A DNA stretch of 64,000 bases from Polytrichum commune (taxonomy: Eukaryota > Streptophyta > Polytrichopsida > Polytrichales > Polytrichaceae): the NCBI GenBank assembly GCA_950295325.1, contig OX485807.1, positions 8,457,001 to 8,521,000 of the forward strand. Direction: 5' to 3'. Shown here in pieces: positions 1 to 11,567 of the stretch; positions within the stretch are counted from its first letter, which is position 1, and every line of letters begins with the position of its first letter. Position numbers and translations under genes: made by a program. Below the pieces are notes generated by a model. It searched no databases. It was not told the origin of the DNA and saw only the letters and a program-made list of their open reading frames with translations.

Positions 1-574
1 CTAGTGATTTAGGTCAATTGCCTAGGACTCATATGCTGCAACTGCACTGACAGTGGAGTAGGGTTTGTATTTTTCATGCTTTGGGATCTCAATTTACTCA
101 TTCCCAAATTCCAGCCCATGTGGCCATGCCTCTTTCTATGGACATCCAGCCTTTTGGAGCAAGTGCAAATTCTTGCCTATAAGCTAACTTGTGCAATTCT
201 TAGGTTCGAGCTAACTCCACTTGCACTAAGTTAATTAACTTTAATTCATCAGAAGGCACATTGAATACACCGCCTTGGTACCCATTGGCATGTGCTGCTA
301 CTCCAAGTTGCATTCACAAAGTGACAGAGTCAACATATCCTAATTCATGTATGTTGATCTTATGAAGTAAACTTCGTTACACCTTCATTTGTAGAGAACA
401 CAAGCAATCAAGACGGTGTCTCATGGCCCAGTTTATGTTATCCAAGTTGTCTTTTAAAATAATCTTAACTTAGTGCAAGGTTTTCTCAGTTCGATAGTAA
501 GCTACAGTGAAAGTACAGTGCTTAGTTGGCCAAGTGACTCAGTCAATATTGAAGAACAAATTATCTTCCAGGTA
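1..574. other. AT-rich intergenic DNA
   Basis: No reading frame, RNA gene or structured repeat could be supported here. Short open frames lack recognisable protein character. Confidence 0.5.
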
Positions 575-930
575 GTAGTAAGGTATGTGGGAGTTGATTC
601 GTTCATTTTTAATGTTTTCCAACTTCCACCGATTAGATTCACACAAAGAAACTTGTGTTGCATTAGCAAATCTACGATGAAGCATGATCAACAATCGGAT
701 TGAAAATTAGACCTCCCTCGATTTAGTTATGGTTTTCGGAAGTGCATGTTTGTTGATTTCTTTACTATATACATAGGTTCTCCCGATTGTATTCACTATT
801 GAGTGTGTAGTAGGTAAGAAACATTTAATGATGTAGTCCAATTTCTTTTCAACGTGTGTCTGTATGGTGTTTGTTCTTTGACCTCACAGAACCACAGACC
901 AATCTATTATAGATGTTGGATTACGAAAAG
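575..930 (+). repeat. Dispersed repeat, copy 1 (lacks the MITE present in copy 2)
   Basis: This stretch is a diverged direct copy of about 15485-16250. Shared landmarks are the run around AACTTGTGTTGCATTAGCA (644-662 here, near 15560 in the other copy), the ATAGTTATGG-like segment, and GATGTAGTCCAAT near 830. Copy 2 carries a 407-bp inverted-repeat element exactly where this copy reads AAGTGCATG near 741-748, so copy 1 preserves the related empty site. No coding function is apparent in either copy. Its superfamily is unknown; it could be part of an old non-autonomous element. Confidence 0.65.
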
Positions 931-1371
931 TAACCGAATAACACCCACACACCTTACTACTTTCATGATTCATGTGGTGACTTATATATGTTAGAGATTA
1001 TACTGTGATTACTTTTGATTATCAAATTCATCAGCTGCAATTCCCAGAGACACAATTGGGTCTTTAGCGATACTGACACGCCAGAATATTGTCAAAGATC
1101 ATGAATTCGTTCTTGTGTATCAGTTGATGATTTTGAAATGCTGGAGACTCTTGGACCCAGGTGTTCCCACTTTGCAGGACCAATCCTGTCCTAGTGCCAG
1201 TTGCAGTGTAAGGAGGAATTGGTGGTTGATCTTGGCTGCCAATTCCAAAAAGCATTCAGTCCCTAGCCAAACCTGCACAGGTCCCAAGTGTAAATGCAAA
1301 ACCCTCTCCTACTCCGGCTTCCGTAGTCTGATGTTGAGATTTGCAAACGGTGGGTTTATTAAGTTAGATTA
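931..1371. other. Intergenic DNA, no supported feature
   Basis: Only short open frames on both strands, with no recognisable domain. Confidence 0.4.
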
Positions 1372-2563
1372 GGGTCCAAGATCAAGAAATTGGAGAACCG
1401 AGTGATCATATTGGTCGAGGGTAAGCTTTTGGACCCAAGGAGTTACACTTGGTCCAAGTCCAAGGTATGAAAAAAATGAAGTGGCACTGATGTGTCACCA
1501 CTTTCCTATCCAATGTCATTCATCCCAACTCAAGAAAATACTCCACCTAGGTTGAGAAACCAATTTTCAAGGTTGAGGCCAATCTTGAGTATGAAAGTAA
1601 GGTCCATTGAAAGCGTTTCCAAGTTTCTTGGAGCCGGACCCTAAACCAATAAACAAGAAATAATGGAGATTTTACACGGGTCCAATATCAAAGAAATTCC
1701 AAAATTGAGTAATCTTATTGGTCGATTCAAGTTTCATGACTCAAGGAGTTTATCCTAGGCTCTGGGTCCAAGGTATGAAAAAAAGAAGTGGCGCTAATGT
1801 GGCACCACTTTCTCACCCAATGTTGTTAATCCCAACTCCAAAAAAATGATACCAATCTTCAAGATTGGGTCCAATCTTAAGTCCAAAAGTAAGCATGGTC
1901 CATTGAAAGTGTTTTGGACTCCAAGTTTGTTGGAACCAAACCCTAATGTAAACAAAAAAAACAACAACAACAAATCATGTGCAATACTAGGGTCCAATTC
2001 CAAAGAAACTCCAAAATCGAGTAATGTTATTGGTCGAGAGAAGTTTCAAGATCCAAGAAGTTTACCCTAGGGCATGGGTGCATAGTCTACTGTTGTTAAA
2101 TTATCCCAAATCAAGAAAATGCTCCACCTGATTTAAGAAATCAATCCTCAAGGTTGGGCCCAATCTTGAGTCTAAAAGTAAGGTCCATTGAAAGTGTTTT
2201 GAACCCCAATTCCTTGGAACCAAACTTTGTTGTGAACGAAACATAACATAATGCTTACACTAGGGTCCAATACCACAGAAACTTGAGTGATCTTTGGGAG
2301 CATAATTTTTTACTCAAAGACTTTACATTAGAGTCTAGGTCCAAGGTATGAGTAATGGAAATGGCACTAATGTGACCCCAATATGCCATCACTTTCCCTC
2401 CGAATCTTGGTGAACCCTAGCACTAAAAGAAATACCCATTCTAGTTTTGAGGAACCAATATTCAAGCTTGGGTACAATCTTGAATCCGAAGGCAAGGTCC
2501 ATTAAGGGATGTTCTTGACCCTAAGTTTCTTGGACCCATACCTTAATGGAAACCATCCAAAGT
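1372..2563 (+). repeat. Diverged tandem repeat, four copies of about 270-310 bp
   Basis: Four successive units begin near 1372, 1679, 1990 and 2264. Each opens with GGGTCCAA followed by AGAAA and a TTGAGTAAT-like segment. Each then carries a GGTCCAAGGTATGA-like block (missing or degraded in unit 3), a segment like AAGGTTGGGCCCAATCTTGAG, AAGTAAGGTCCATTGAAAG, and a TTTCTTGGA end. The units are clearly alignable by eye but heavily diverged, so this is an old array with no recent homogenisation. Open frames inside it are chance. Confidence 0.85.
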
Positions 2564-3105
2564 TGGATGCTATTGGGCTAGCTCCGCATCACAAGCCATG
2601 CCTTAGCCATGAGAAACAAGTTTATAAATCACAAATGAGTTTGGCAAAGCTGCAATGATATATATATATATATATGCAAATGCAAACCCATTGTTAATTA
2701 ATCGGTCACATTGGACCTGTGCATCTTGGGTACGTGATGGTTAGGAGCATTACTTGTATATCATATATTAGACAAGCAAAAATAAAGTAAGACTGACACT
2801 TGACCTAAATCCAACACATACAAATCATGAACAGTAGGAACTTAATGATATGAAAATGTACACCATTTCAACATCTGATGAAGGTGTTGGTTTTTGGTTG
2901 CCCACAAATGAAACCTCGAACCCTTTATGATTTTTGAATACAATGGTCAAACAATGTGCTCTTTGCTAATCTACTTGACCTTGCCAATAAGCGAATATGT
3001 AAGCTTGGTGATTCTAATAGTAGAAAATGTGCTCACTCCTTATTCAATTGGTTTTAGGTACACACGTTACATGCAAACAACAATATAAATATGAAGAAAT
3101 TTTCA
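2564..3105. other. Intergenic DNA with a short (TA)n microsatellite
   Basis: A pure TA tract lies around 2658-2675. Nothing else is supported. Confidence 0.6.
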
Positions 3106-3533
3106 CATAACATTATTCAGCCATGTCCATCGGTTCCATGACCCTGGAATATTTCAATTATGTTTGGTGGGCCCCATTAACAAAGTAAGAATATACATTT
3201 ACTATTCATATATTCAGGTTAACACTTGGAAATTTGGTTGGAGTTATACTCCCGACACTATTCACATAATTCATTGTTCACCCTAGTACGATCATAGGAA
3301 ACATTGTTCATCTCGATGTTATTTATTGAAAATATTATTCATAGTAGTACTATCACTGAAAATATTGACACTATTCACAATATGCTTAATATTCATATCG
3401 ACTTTATTCATTATTCGTACTAACATCAATTTCTTCTTGTTTTCTAAGTTTCTTCCCATGAAGGTAAAGATAGAGGAGGCCCATGTTGCTAAATATAGAA
3501 TGGAACGTGCCCATGCAACTGAATAATGTTATG
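3106..3533. mobile_element. MITE family 1, copy a (428 bp)
   Basis: The ends are inverted repeats: CATAACATTATTCAG at 3106-3120 and CTGAATAATGTTATG at 3519-3533, with similarity extending about 20 bp. The dinucleotide CA flanks both sides (3104-3105 and 3534-3535). The interior is AT-rich and non-coding and matches 15651-16057 along its length. No transposase is encoded. The same terminal sequence also bounds 20101-20238. Confidence 0.8.
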
Positions 3534-4020
3534 CACCAACCTACATAGAAATGAGTGTGCATCAATTTGGTCCTCAATATGTCCTATTGGTCGGTGTCTA
3601 GGGAGATTTTTGGGCGTAACTAGTCAAAATCCTAGTGTTTCCAAGTCCAACTGGTTACATGTTGTGATCTTTTGGTTATTCTTGACTAATATGAGGAGAT
3701 GTATTCCTTATACACTCTAAATTCTATAGTATTACGCTTGTGGCAACCAAAGTGCACGTGATATTAAGAAGTTCTACAATGATAACATTGAGTGTGATAG
3801 AAGAGAATAGTGTAGCATGTGACATTATGGATAAACACAAAGTTAACTTTGCATTAATGACAATATTTACATAGTTAACACCATGATGCATATGAGCGCG
3901 TGGTTTGAATTCCTTGGTGGTTTACTTTAATGTCAAAACCCATGTATACGGAGAGCAATGTGAGGATAGGAAGTGAGATTCAAACTAAGAGCATATGTTT
4001 GCTAGGGATTCAAGATATAA
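3534..4020. other. Intergenic DNA containing a copy of the AACCGGTT repeat
   Basis: About 3621-3730 matches the dispersed repeat that opens GTCAAAATCCTAGTGTTTCC and recurs near 5053, 14583 and 27724-27897 (inverted). The rest is unremarkable. Confidence 0.5.
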
Positions 4021-4028
4021 GAGAAGCT

Positions 4029-5544
4029 CAGGGGGGAGGGGGGTCACTCTTGTATTTAGAAAACTACGTGAGAACAAGTATAGGGTGCACTTTAAAGTTG
4101 CCACCTACAAATTATAAAACTACATTTTTAACAAAGACCAAGGTATCTATTGAACTCCATGGTATAAATAAATTAGGATGTTTACAAATTGATCATGTTC
4201 AAGAAATTTTAAAACTAACATACCATAGAGTTCAGTAGAGTGGAGTATTCAAATATTATATATTAAGGGCCCCACACCTTAGGGAGACCTAATGCTATTT
4301 GCCTAATGAGAATGATCTCTATCTTGTCATCCCAAATAGTGAGACTAGTTTCATTCATAATATTCAACATTTCATCCACAGATTGAAACCCTCAAGGAAG
4401 GAAGAATGACCTCCCCAAAACCCTAAATGGGGTTCATTTTCACCCCATCTCTCTCATGTGTTGTGTGGCAAAAAGGGTGTGTGAGCTCATAGGGTGGTGC
4501 AACTTTTGAGTGTGGCATGGTGGCGTGTTTAGGCTATGATCATGCAACTGGTGTGGTGGCATGGTTAGGCTATGAGTACCTCTATCTTTTTCCTTTGAAT
4601 TGCTTTGAAGATTGCTTGTTGAGTGTATAAGCTTAGAGTTTAGGAACTTGTTGTGTGAAGAGGATGTGTAGCTCATGGATCTATACTCTTGGATGTGTAG
4701 CGCCAATTACAATTGTGGCTTCTGGATCTATACTCCATGATTTAGTACATGAGTAGCTTTGTGATCTATACTCATGCTTTCCCTGTGATTTAGACTGAGT
4801 GGTGTGTAGGAAGTTCCCACTCCATCTACTCTGGAAGGAAGGGAAAGAACTTCTTCACTACCAAAAAGTGAACAACTTGTACTCGATGAGCATCATGCTT
4901 TACCTTCTGTTGTGGTTTGCATTTGATAGCATTGATGTTTCGGAGTTTTTTTTGGTTTGGACTTGCTTTATGTTTTGGACCCATTTTGGAGCTTTTTTGT
5001 AGTATAGTTTTTCATTAAGTTTCCGTGAGAGCCAATCATTGTCCTGGGATATTTGGTCAAAATCCTAGTGTTTCCAAGTCCAACTAGTTATTTCTCAAAC
5101 TCACCAACACTACCAAATGCAAAACACCAAATAGCATTCACATTATTTCACAAAATCGGTAATTCTCCTAAATTTTTGAACTTCAGCCAATTATTTCTCA
5201 AACTCAACCGGTTCATCTGTAACTAGCAATTGGTTCTCCCCTTTCATTGGAGCTAATCATGTGTGCAGTTCACTAAAGATCTTATATCTGTAAGTGTTGG
5301 ATTTACATGACATCATCAAAAACCATAATCTATAACTACTACATGCCCATATAAAAGAAGAATAAATACCAAATTAGCCTACCCGTAGAATCCTCAAAAA
5401 TAATAAATGTTAGAAAATTACATAATAGTAGGGTCCACACTATTTACCTTCTACAATATAATTACAACCCCCCCCCCCAAACACACACAAAAAAACCCTT
5501 GTATTTTCACATATTCCCACTAAATACAAGAGAGTGACCCCGTG
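4029..5544. mobile_element. G-tract TIR element II (about 1.5 kb, hAT-like)
   Basis: The left end reads CAGGGGGGAGGGGGGTCACT (4029-4048). The right end, read on the minus strand, reads CACGGGGTCACTCTCTTGTA from 5544, and both continue into TTGTATTTAG. The flanks GAGAAGCT (4021-4028) and GAGAAGAG (5545-5552) look like an 8-bp target duplication with two mismatches. The left subterminal AACTACGTGAGAACAA...TATAGGGT resembles the inner side of the right end of the element at 9398-10721. The interior contains one AACCGGTT-type repeat copy (about 5053-5260) and a C-run near 5469. No transposase frame was seen, so it is probably non-autonomous. The superfamily is inferred from the 8-bp duplication and the CA start. 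Confidence 0.55.
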
Positions 5545-5855
5545 GAGAAGAGGAGTAGAGTAGTGACATTAAGGAGATTGTTGTTACAAAGATTAAAGTG
5601 TACTCCTCTAAAGTAATGGGTAATTATCTCAAGGAAGAGGTTCACAGTTCGATTCTCGGCTGTGAAATCTCCTCTCTATGACGGAAAACTTGCCAAGTGG
5701 TCAACCGCCTCCTGTGCTTTGGCGCTGGCCTGTCGTCCTTTTGTCTCAAAAAAGATTTTTTTTTTAAAAATAAAGCGATGGGTAATTTGCTTGAAGTCTT
5801 GAACGTCAACCGGTTATTTCTCAAATTCAACTGGTTCCTTTGTAACTAGCGGCCG
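5545..5855. repeat. Repeat mosaic: possible SINE-like piece and AACCGGTT repeat
   Basis: Position 5644-5665 holds GTTCGATTCTCGG, which resembles an internal RNA polymerase III B box. A T-rich tract follows at about 5755-5765. A convincing A box upstream was not found, so SINE identity is weak. About 5779-5850 is a short copy of the dispersed repeat (GAACGTCAACCGGTTATTTC). A GGCC-repeat lies at 5849-5865. Confidence 0.3.
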
Positions 5856-6900
5856 GCCGGCCGGCCAGCCAGCCTCCCTGTTCATCGCCGTCGGTGTGTT
5901 TGAAGTCATTTCCTGGCGACCATAACCAGAACGATCTATAGTCCAGGCTGGACTATGGTTATGCCAGTTGCTGGCTGGCAGAGGCAACCACCGCCCAAGA
6001 GCACCTGCAAGGCACTTTTGCATCGTGCAACATGTACCTTAACTTACGAAGCTCACGAAACCTAAGTTAATGAAACCCTTGTGCCTACTTAACCCTAAAC
6101 TCACTTCTGAGGAGAAGGGAGAACAAGCACACAGCCCACGTGCGAGTGCCACATTCGGCGACCTGATGTATGTGTGTACTCACAGAATTGGGCGGGGAGG
6201 GGAGGGGAGGAGAAGGGGAGGGGATTAGTACATCTCCATGTATAAACCGGGTCTGTCGACACACACACGGAGGGAGGAATTAGCCAGCGAGAGACAGGAC
6301 TCCGATTTTGATTGCTTCCACAGCCCACTAAAAGATATTAAGTGAAGCGTTGGGGCGATCGGGTGCTGGAATTCGTGCCCCCTTCAGCCTTGGCCCAGGA
6401 GCCGGAAGTTACGCAGATGCCCATACTGTACCATATGGACTGATGCATAGGCCCCGACTTTGCAGAGAAATACGGAACTTATTCAAGTGATGATCGATTG
6501 TCTCCTAGCTAGTCCTGGTAGGGCACACAGGCTCGGCTTCCACCCATGGCAGACGACTGGGAACAACTAAGTTAGATTCGTGCATACACTATAACAGCGA
6601 GGTTACTAGATTGGAACATGTAAATCACGAGCATTCGCCATTGCAGAAAAAGTTTGCAACGCAACCAGATCTGGCAGAAATATCAACTGAAAGAGCGAAT
6701 AGCATTTGAACGTACCACTTCTCGTTCACCCAACGTAAAAAGCCGTGAAACAATATGGTGCCTGGAGGTTACTTTGATTTGGCACTGGACTTGTTTTCAA
6801 AGACATCGAACGAGTCTGGTCCACAATCATTTGGTATGAACCGGCCACAAATCTATGGAGGGCCATGGTTTACGCTCGTATGTGATTAAATCCTACTGTG
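5841..6900. other. GC-richer island with coding-like fragments
   Basis: This stretch is distinctly GC-richer than its surroundings. Three peptide-like stretches read on the plus strand but not as one frame. One near 6360-6480 includes APFSLGPGAGSYADAHTVPYG. One follows a TTGCAG acceptor-like site near 6644 (KKFATQPDLAEISTER). One lies near 6756-6888 (MVPGGYFDLALDLF and onward to YGGPWFTLV). They could be exons or captured pieces of a host gene now broken by stops. I do not recognise the protein. No complete gene can be built. Confidence 0.3.
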
Positions 6901-6971
6901 TCAATGGAAAATTTGTCTTTAAAAACTGAGAATGCAAGGTGTCCTAAGGTTCTCACAAATATGTTGATTTG

Positions 6972-7370
6972 TAGTGCACCAAGTATTGCATTTAGTGTCG
7001 TATGGTATTTTATGTCACTGTGTTAACTTTTCTAATGATGCTTCTTTATGATTAAGTTTACAAGTAATGTCATCTCAACTTCCGTATCCAAATGCCAATC
7101 ACTGAAGCAAAGTCAGGTATATTCTGCATCTCCTCATTTCTATGATGGAACATTGTTATGGACGATTGAAATTTAGATGAAATTTCAGTAAGTAAGTGAG
7201 AGTTGTTGCAAAATTGTAAGTATATAATGCCCAAAAACAATTTACAAGGAATGACAGATAATAATAGCTTTACATTTAGTGTTGGTGACACTACACCGGC
7301 AGTTTGCACTAGTTTACTATTGAGTAAGACAAATTGAACTAGTGACACTATATACTACTTTTAATGTAGT
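6972..7370. mobile_element. MITE family 2, copy a
   Basis: It is homologous along its length to 14941-15322: shared landmarks are GGACGATTGAAATTTAGATG, AAGGAATGACAGATAATAA and TTTAGTGTTGGTGACACTA. The ends are degraded inverted repeats of the form CTACACTAAATATGATATTTAGTGTCA. No coding capacity is evident. Confidence 0.6.
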
Positions 7371-9034
7371 GATGTTCAAAATGAGCCATATATACGTTGG
7401 ATAAAGAAAGAGTAAGTTATTTGCATGATGAATCACTTCAATGATCAGATTTTACCACATCTTATGCGATATGTTTTCATACAACTCGTAGGGCCATTTT
7501 ATGCTGGGACCATGCAATTTTGAGGGTCCTTGGAACTCATCCAAAAGACGTACCACAAAGAACTGAGATTCAATTTTGTGTGATCACATGCTTTCATGTG
7601 TAGTGTAAAGACATACGCGACCAAGCTCTCAAACCAACACTATCTCATTCCCGTTCTTTTCATGTGGACCTTTCTCCACAATAAGTTATAATAAACCATG
7701 GGTTGTGATATTTTCAAGTGTCATAGTCTCCCAATTTTGTGTTAGGCCCACTTCTCTGAGGTGGGCATGACATAGACTCTAGTAGACCATGTCTACGGGT
7801 CCACTCAATGTAGATAGCCAACAACCCGTGAGTGTGAAATATTGGTTATATCCCTCTTTGCACATTTATCAATCCTCTTTTGGATATAATCTAATTACTT
7901 GAATTCTATCATTTGGAAAAATACAATCCAAATAGAATGAAAGTAGCCTTCAATCTTGGATGAAATTATAAATTGAAATGTCTCATTTCTCGCCTTGAAT
8001 ATTTACAAAATAAAAAAAGAACACATAATGGACACCTTTTTCTACCACATAGAATTTGCACAAGATTGAACAAGTGCATTATTTTATTCCTAATATTTTA
8101 TCATATCAATCAATGTAAATATACATTGAGTGAGGTGTGTGGAGGATACCCCCTTACATGCCTCATATTTAATGGATCCCTAGGAGACCGTGAAACCTTA
8201 CCCATTTTTTGACATTTTTATGTAGGACTCCATGTAAGTTTTCCATCCATTCAAATTTCCTTGGTTATGTAGAAGGGGGGGGGGGCTCAAGCTTATTTTG
8301 TGTACAATGAATTGGGTATCATGTCATTGTTTTTTTTCTACTAGTGAGAGAATTTTAACCTTTAAATGCTCATGCAACCCGAAATGGGTCGCCATCTAAT
8401 GTTTTGATGGGTTTGCAACCCACTAGGTGTTAATCTGCGTGGATGGAATGTATCTCTTGGTGGAGGGTGGTGCCCACTAGCATGTGGGCCAAAATAACAT
8501 ATGAAACCCTCATGTTTCAAGCATGTAAATTTTTTTGTTAGGTTGGCATTGCTTGTTTTGGGAGGTGGTTCCATGTGTTGCCCAAATGTAGGAGCCAAAT
8601 TTAGGAGCCAATATCTTCCACATATGATGCCCAATTTGGGTGGGGTTTTTTTTTCTCCTTCTTAGGACAAGGTGACGGTTGTGCTCAACTTGACCGTATG
8701 GAATTGGAAGGAAAAAAATGTCTGCACATGTTGCTTGCTCCATGAAAAAGGGGAAATCTCCGAAAATGACCTCATGTGGGCCCTCCAACTTTGAAGGTGA
8801 TGGACTTCATCTAAATTTGCTCCAAAAACCCCAAATTTTTGGGAGTAGCTCATTTTTCATTCACATATTGTTACCCCCCCCCCCCCCTCCTTATCATGAC
8901 ATGTTTGGTTGTGCAATAAAGTGTTGTATTATCCAAATGTTGTACTATCGAGATTTTTCAAGAAAACTTGCTACTTCAATGTAAAATGTCTTTTCATATA
9001 CACAATGAAGATACATAAGTATGAAAGAACATTT
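7371..9034. other. AT-rich intergenic DNA with two homopolymer tracts
   Basis: A G-run lies at about 8273-8285 and a C-run at about 8875-8888. Their flanks do not form inverted repeats or a target duplication, so no element is called. Several overlapping open frames near 8362-8853 lack recognisable domains. Confidence 0.4.
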
Positions 9035-9397
9035 TTAGTTAAAAAAACTATAGTCCCATGATGATTCTTCATCATATATCACACGACAAAAGTAAGAATT
9101 TATTGTCTTTTGATGATGTTTGTTGATGTTGGAAATTGACATCTTGTTTAATTTATCCATAAAAGATTGCTTGTTTGCCACATCTACAACTGAAAGTTCT
9201 AAAGGATGCTCCACTGCAAAATTTGATAGTAATTGGGTATACTCACAGGCTTGAGGAAGTTTGCCTATTGGTGTTGGTTGATCATCCACATCATTCCCCT
9301 CCATTAGCTCTTCATTCAGATATGAACCTGAATGGATTTCTCTGGCCCATGCCAAATCCACCAACTCAACCATGTTGTACTCTGCATCAACATTTCT

Positions 9398-10721
9398 CTC
9401 GGGGGGGGGGGGGGGGGCACTCCCTTGTATATTTTGCATACACCTGCGATAATGACCTATTAAAATGGGGGCTATTTACCTATGAGAAAGGATTATAAGG
9501 GATGCTAATTTTTGAAATAATGGTAAATTGTTGTGATTATTTGCACCCTATTGGTAATTATAAATTATTGGATGGTTGATTTTATGGTACCCTATATTAC
9601 TTATATGTAATTTTTGTCCCCTGATTGCCCCCATTCCTTAAAGTGTATGATACAGTAGAATTCTCGTTAGAAGCACGTGTACAGAGTAAGAGAAACAAAC
9701 ATTTACTAGGGTTTAGGGTTCAGGGTCATACTGAAGTCCGGGCAAAGCAAAACACTAAACAATAACAACAAAAGATTGTAATTACATGTCATTAAGCAAC
9801 ACGAGCCAACGAATAAAAGTTGTGTTGGATAACACAATTAGAAACCTTGAGGTCTTAGGGAACAGGCCAACCACATGTGTCTCAAAGTCACATTTACAAG
9901 GTTTGCAAAAGCCCTACAATTGATGCCTTGATCTTCCAATCCTACACATTGGAGGAAAATCCCACGCCATACAAGCAAAATCCACCTAAACTAGCTAGGC
10001 TACCATTTACACATGTGGGAGATATGAGGGTACTCGAACTGAAATGACTACTACATATTTCAAGGTATACTAATGATCATTCAGCCTTTTTTCCAAATTA
10101 TATCTCCACATGTGTGAGATAGTACAAATTTAGTAGGTTTTTATTTTTTATTTGAAATGAACTCACTCAATGAGTTTGCATCTACCTCATCTAAGGTGTA
10201 GATTTTGCTAGTTGATTCATACACTAGAGACACAGTTGAGATAATAGCATCCACATCAACCCACACACAATCACTCTCAACATATTTATATTTGTTGAGA
10301 CCCGGCTGTTTTTTGAACCAATGGAGGTAAGCCATAGCAGTTGGGAAGAGCGTTTCTCTATTTCCGTTATGGACTGCACGTTTCATCAAGTCAATGGGTT
10401 GCCAACAATTGCCCCACTTAGTACCAACCTTCACCCTTATCTTTTGAACCCTTCCTATATAGAACATGCCATATTTTGGTGGCAAAGTATTTAATTTTTG
10501 AAACTATCATTTTTTCTCCATGCTATTTTATATGTACCACTTAGGTAATTTAATCATGTTTTGTCAAATGCTATATTACATATAATCATGTTTCACAATC
10601 CCAGAGCACCCTATACTACATCTAATAATTTTACAAATTTTACGCCAAATTTTTATACAAGACCCTATATTTTATCGCACGTAGTTCCTACGTTTTTCGC
10701 CAGTGCCCCCCCCCCCCCGAG
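9398..10721. mobile_element. G-tract TIR element I (1,324 bp) with exact 8-bp target duplication
   Basis: The left end is CTC followed by 17 G and CACT (9398-9421). The right end is AGTG, 13 C and GAG (10702-10721), the inverse form. ACATTTCT occurs immediately outside both ends (9390-9397 and 10722-10729), an exact 8-bp target site duplication. The element sits inside the pogo-like transposase remnant, so it is younger. Its ends share the G-run plus CACT design with the elements at 4029-5544 and 32667-33077. The interior includes one minus-strand open frame (10485-10141) and CCCTATATTACAT-like subterminal motifs. An 8-bp duplication suggests a hAT-type transposase acted in trans. Confidence 0.8.
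10141..10485 (-). CDS. Unrecognised 114-codon open frame inside G-tract element I
   Basis: The frame reads well-composed protein (for example VGTKWGNCWQPIDLMKRA and YVESDCVWVDVDAIISTV). I do not recognise the family. It lies wholly inside the 1.3-kb element, so it is either a fragment of that element family's own protein or a captured host exon. No intron or promoter signals were identified. It may be untranslated. Confidence 0.3.
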   Translation of the reverse strand: MPPKYGMFYIGRVQKIRVKVGTKWGNCWQPIDLMKRAVHNGNRETLFPTAMAYLHWFKKQPGLNKYKYVESDCVWVDVDAIISTVSLVYESTSKIYTLDEVDANSLSEFISNKK

Positions 10722-11567
10722 ACATTTCTTCTCCTGCCAATTGCACATATTCTTTAATATGCATTTCTTCACTTCACATATTCAAAGAGGAAATGGGACT
10801 TGCCAATTCATTTGTTGCTTCTTTCATTCTCGATTACTCATGTTCTTCATAAGGACAAAATTGGCACTCCAGTCTGCAAGTAAAATCTTGGACATCCTCC
10901 ACATATTTCGTATGGTTTGGGGATTCATCTCTCTCCACACTTTGAGAGCACCACATAATAGCTTGCCTTACATTAGGCACTATTTTTCTCGAGTCCTGGT
11001 GAGTAATAGAAAAATCAAACTAAGAAAAAACCCATTCCCAAAAGGTTTTTCTTACACTGAACTGAATGAAGCATTTATTCTTTGATCCAAGTGTTGTGCC
11101 ACACTTGTAACATTAGGTGGTAGGCAAACAATAATAATATTGCTCCAATACAAGGTTGAAAAAATCAATTGTTTCACCCTACCAACATGCTTAAGAGAAT
11201 TAGTAGCATACTTGTCTATAATTTAAAGTACCTTCTACTTTTAAGATTTGAAATGTACAATGAGGCTCATCATCCGACACTTAAATACATATGATGGCAT
11301 CCATGTCATTTGGTTTGCAGACCACCACACATAATTTGTTGGCAACCACCTTCCAAAGCATCTTGGGCGTACAAATTTGTAACTAATCACAGGTATCAAC
11401 TTGTTAGTGCTTGTCATGTTTACAATGAGATGGTCCTTCCAAATTTTGCACCCACAAACTTTTTTTTGCGATAAAGTCTTGTTTGGTTGGGCACAATAAA
11501 ATAAAGCAATCTCATCCCTATTGTAAACATCTTCCAGTGCCATAACCAATGCGGAGGAGCTTATCAA

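Larger units (their letters stand above)
9035..11567 (-). pseudogene. pogo/Tigger-like transposase remnant (DDE_1 type), split by an insertion
   Basis: Read right to left, 11567-11241 encodes DVYNRDEIALFY, then WKDHLIVNMTSTNKLIPV and PRCFGRWLP. This is the first catalytic-Asp region of the pogo/Tigger (CENP-B-like) superfamily. After a stop, 11240-10722 carries IIDKYATNSLKHV, LPPNVTSVAQHLDQ and a WRMSKILLADW-like motif, matching the second and third Asp regions of that family, but with in-frame stops. The C-terminal part continues at 9397-9035, beyond the element at 9398-10721, and ends near a QKTINSYF motif, close to the family's QTTIDSFF-type tail. The N-terminal DNA-binding region is not recognisable. 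The gene cannot make a full transposase. Family assignment is from motif recognition, not a database search. Confidence 0.75.

Noticed and set aside
8273-8888. G-run and C-run pair as another G-tract element
   Set aside because: No CACT after the run, no inverted repeat inside, and no matching flanks.
9705-9722. TTTAGGG-like telomere repeat
   Set aside because: Only about two imperfect units, inside a transposon.
10561-11085. 174-codon plus-strand frame
   Set aside because: It lies opposite the pogo-like transposase motifs and crosses the boundary of the 8-bp-duplication element, so it is a shadow.
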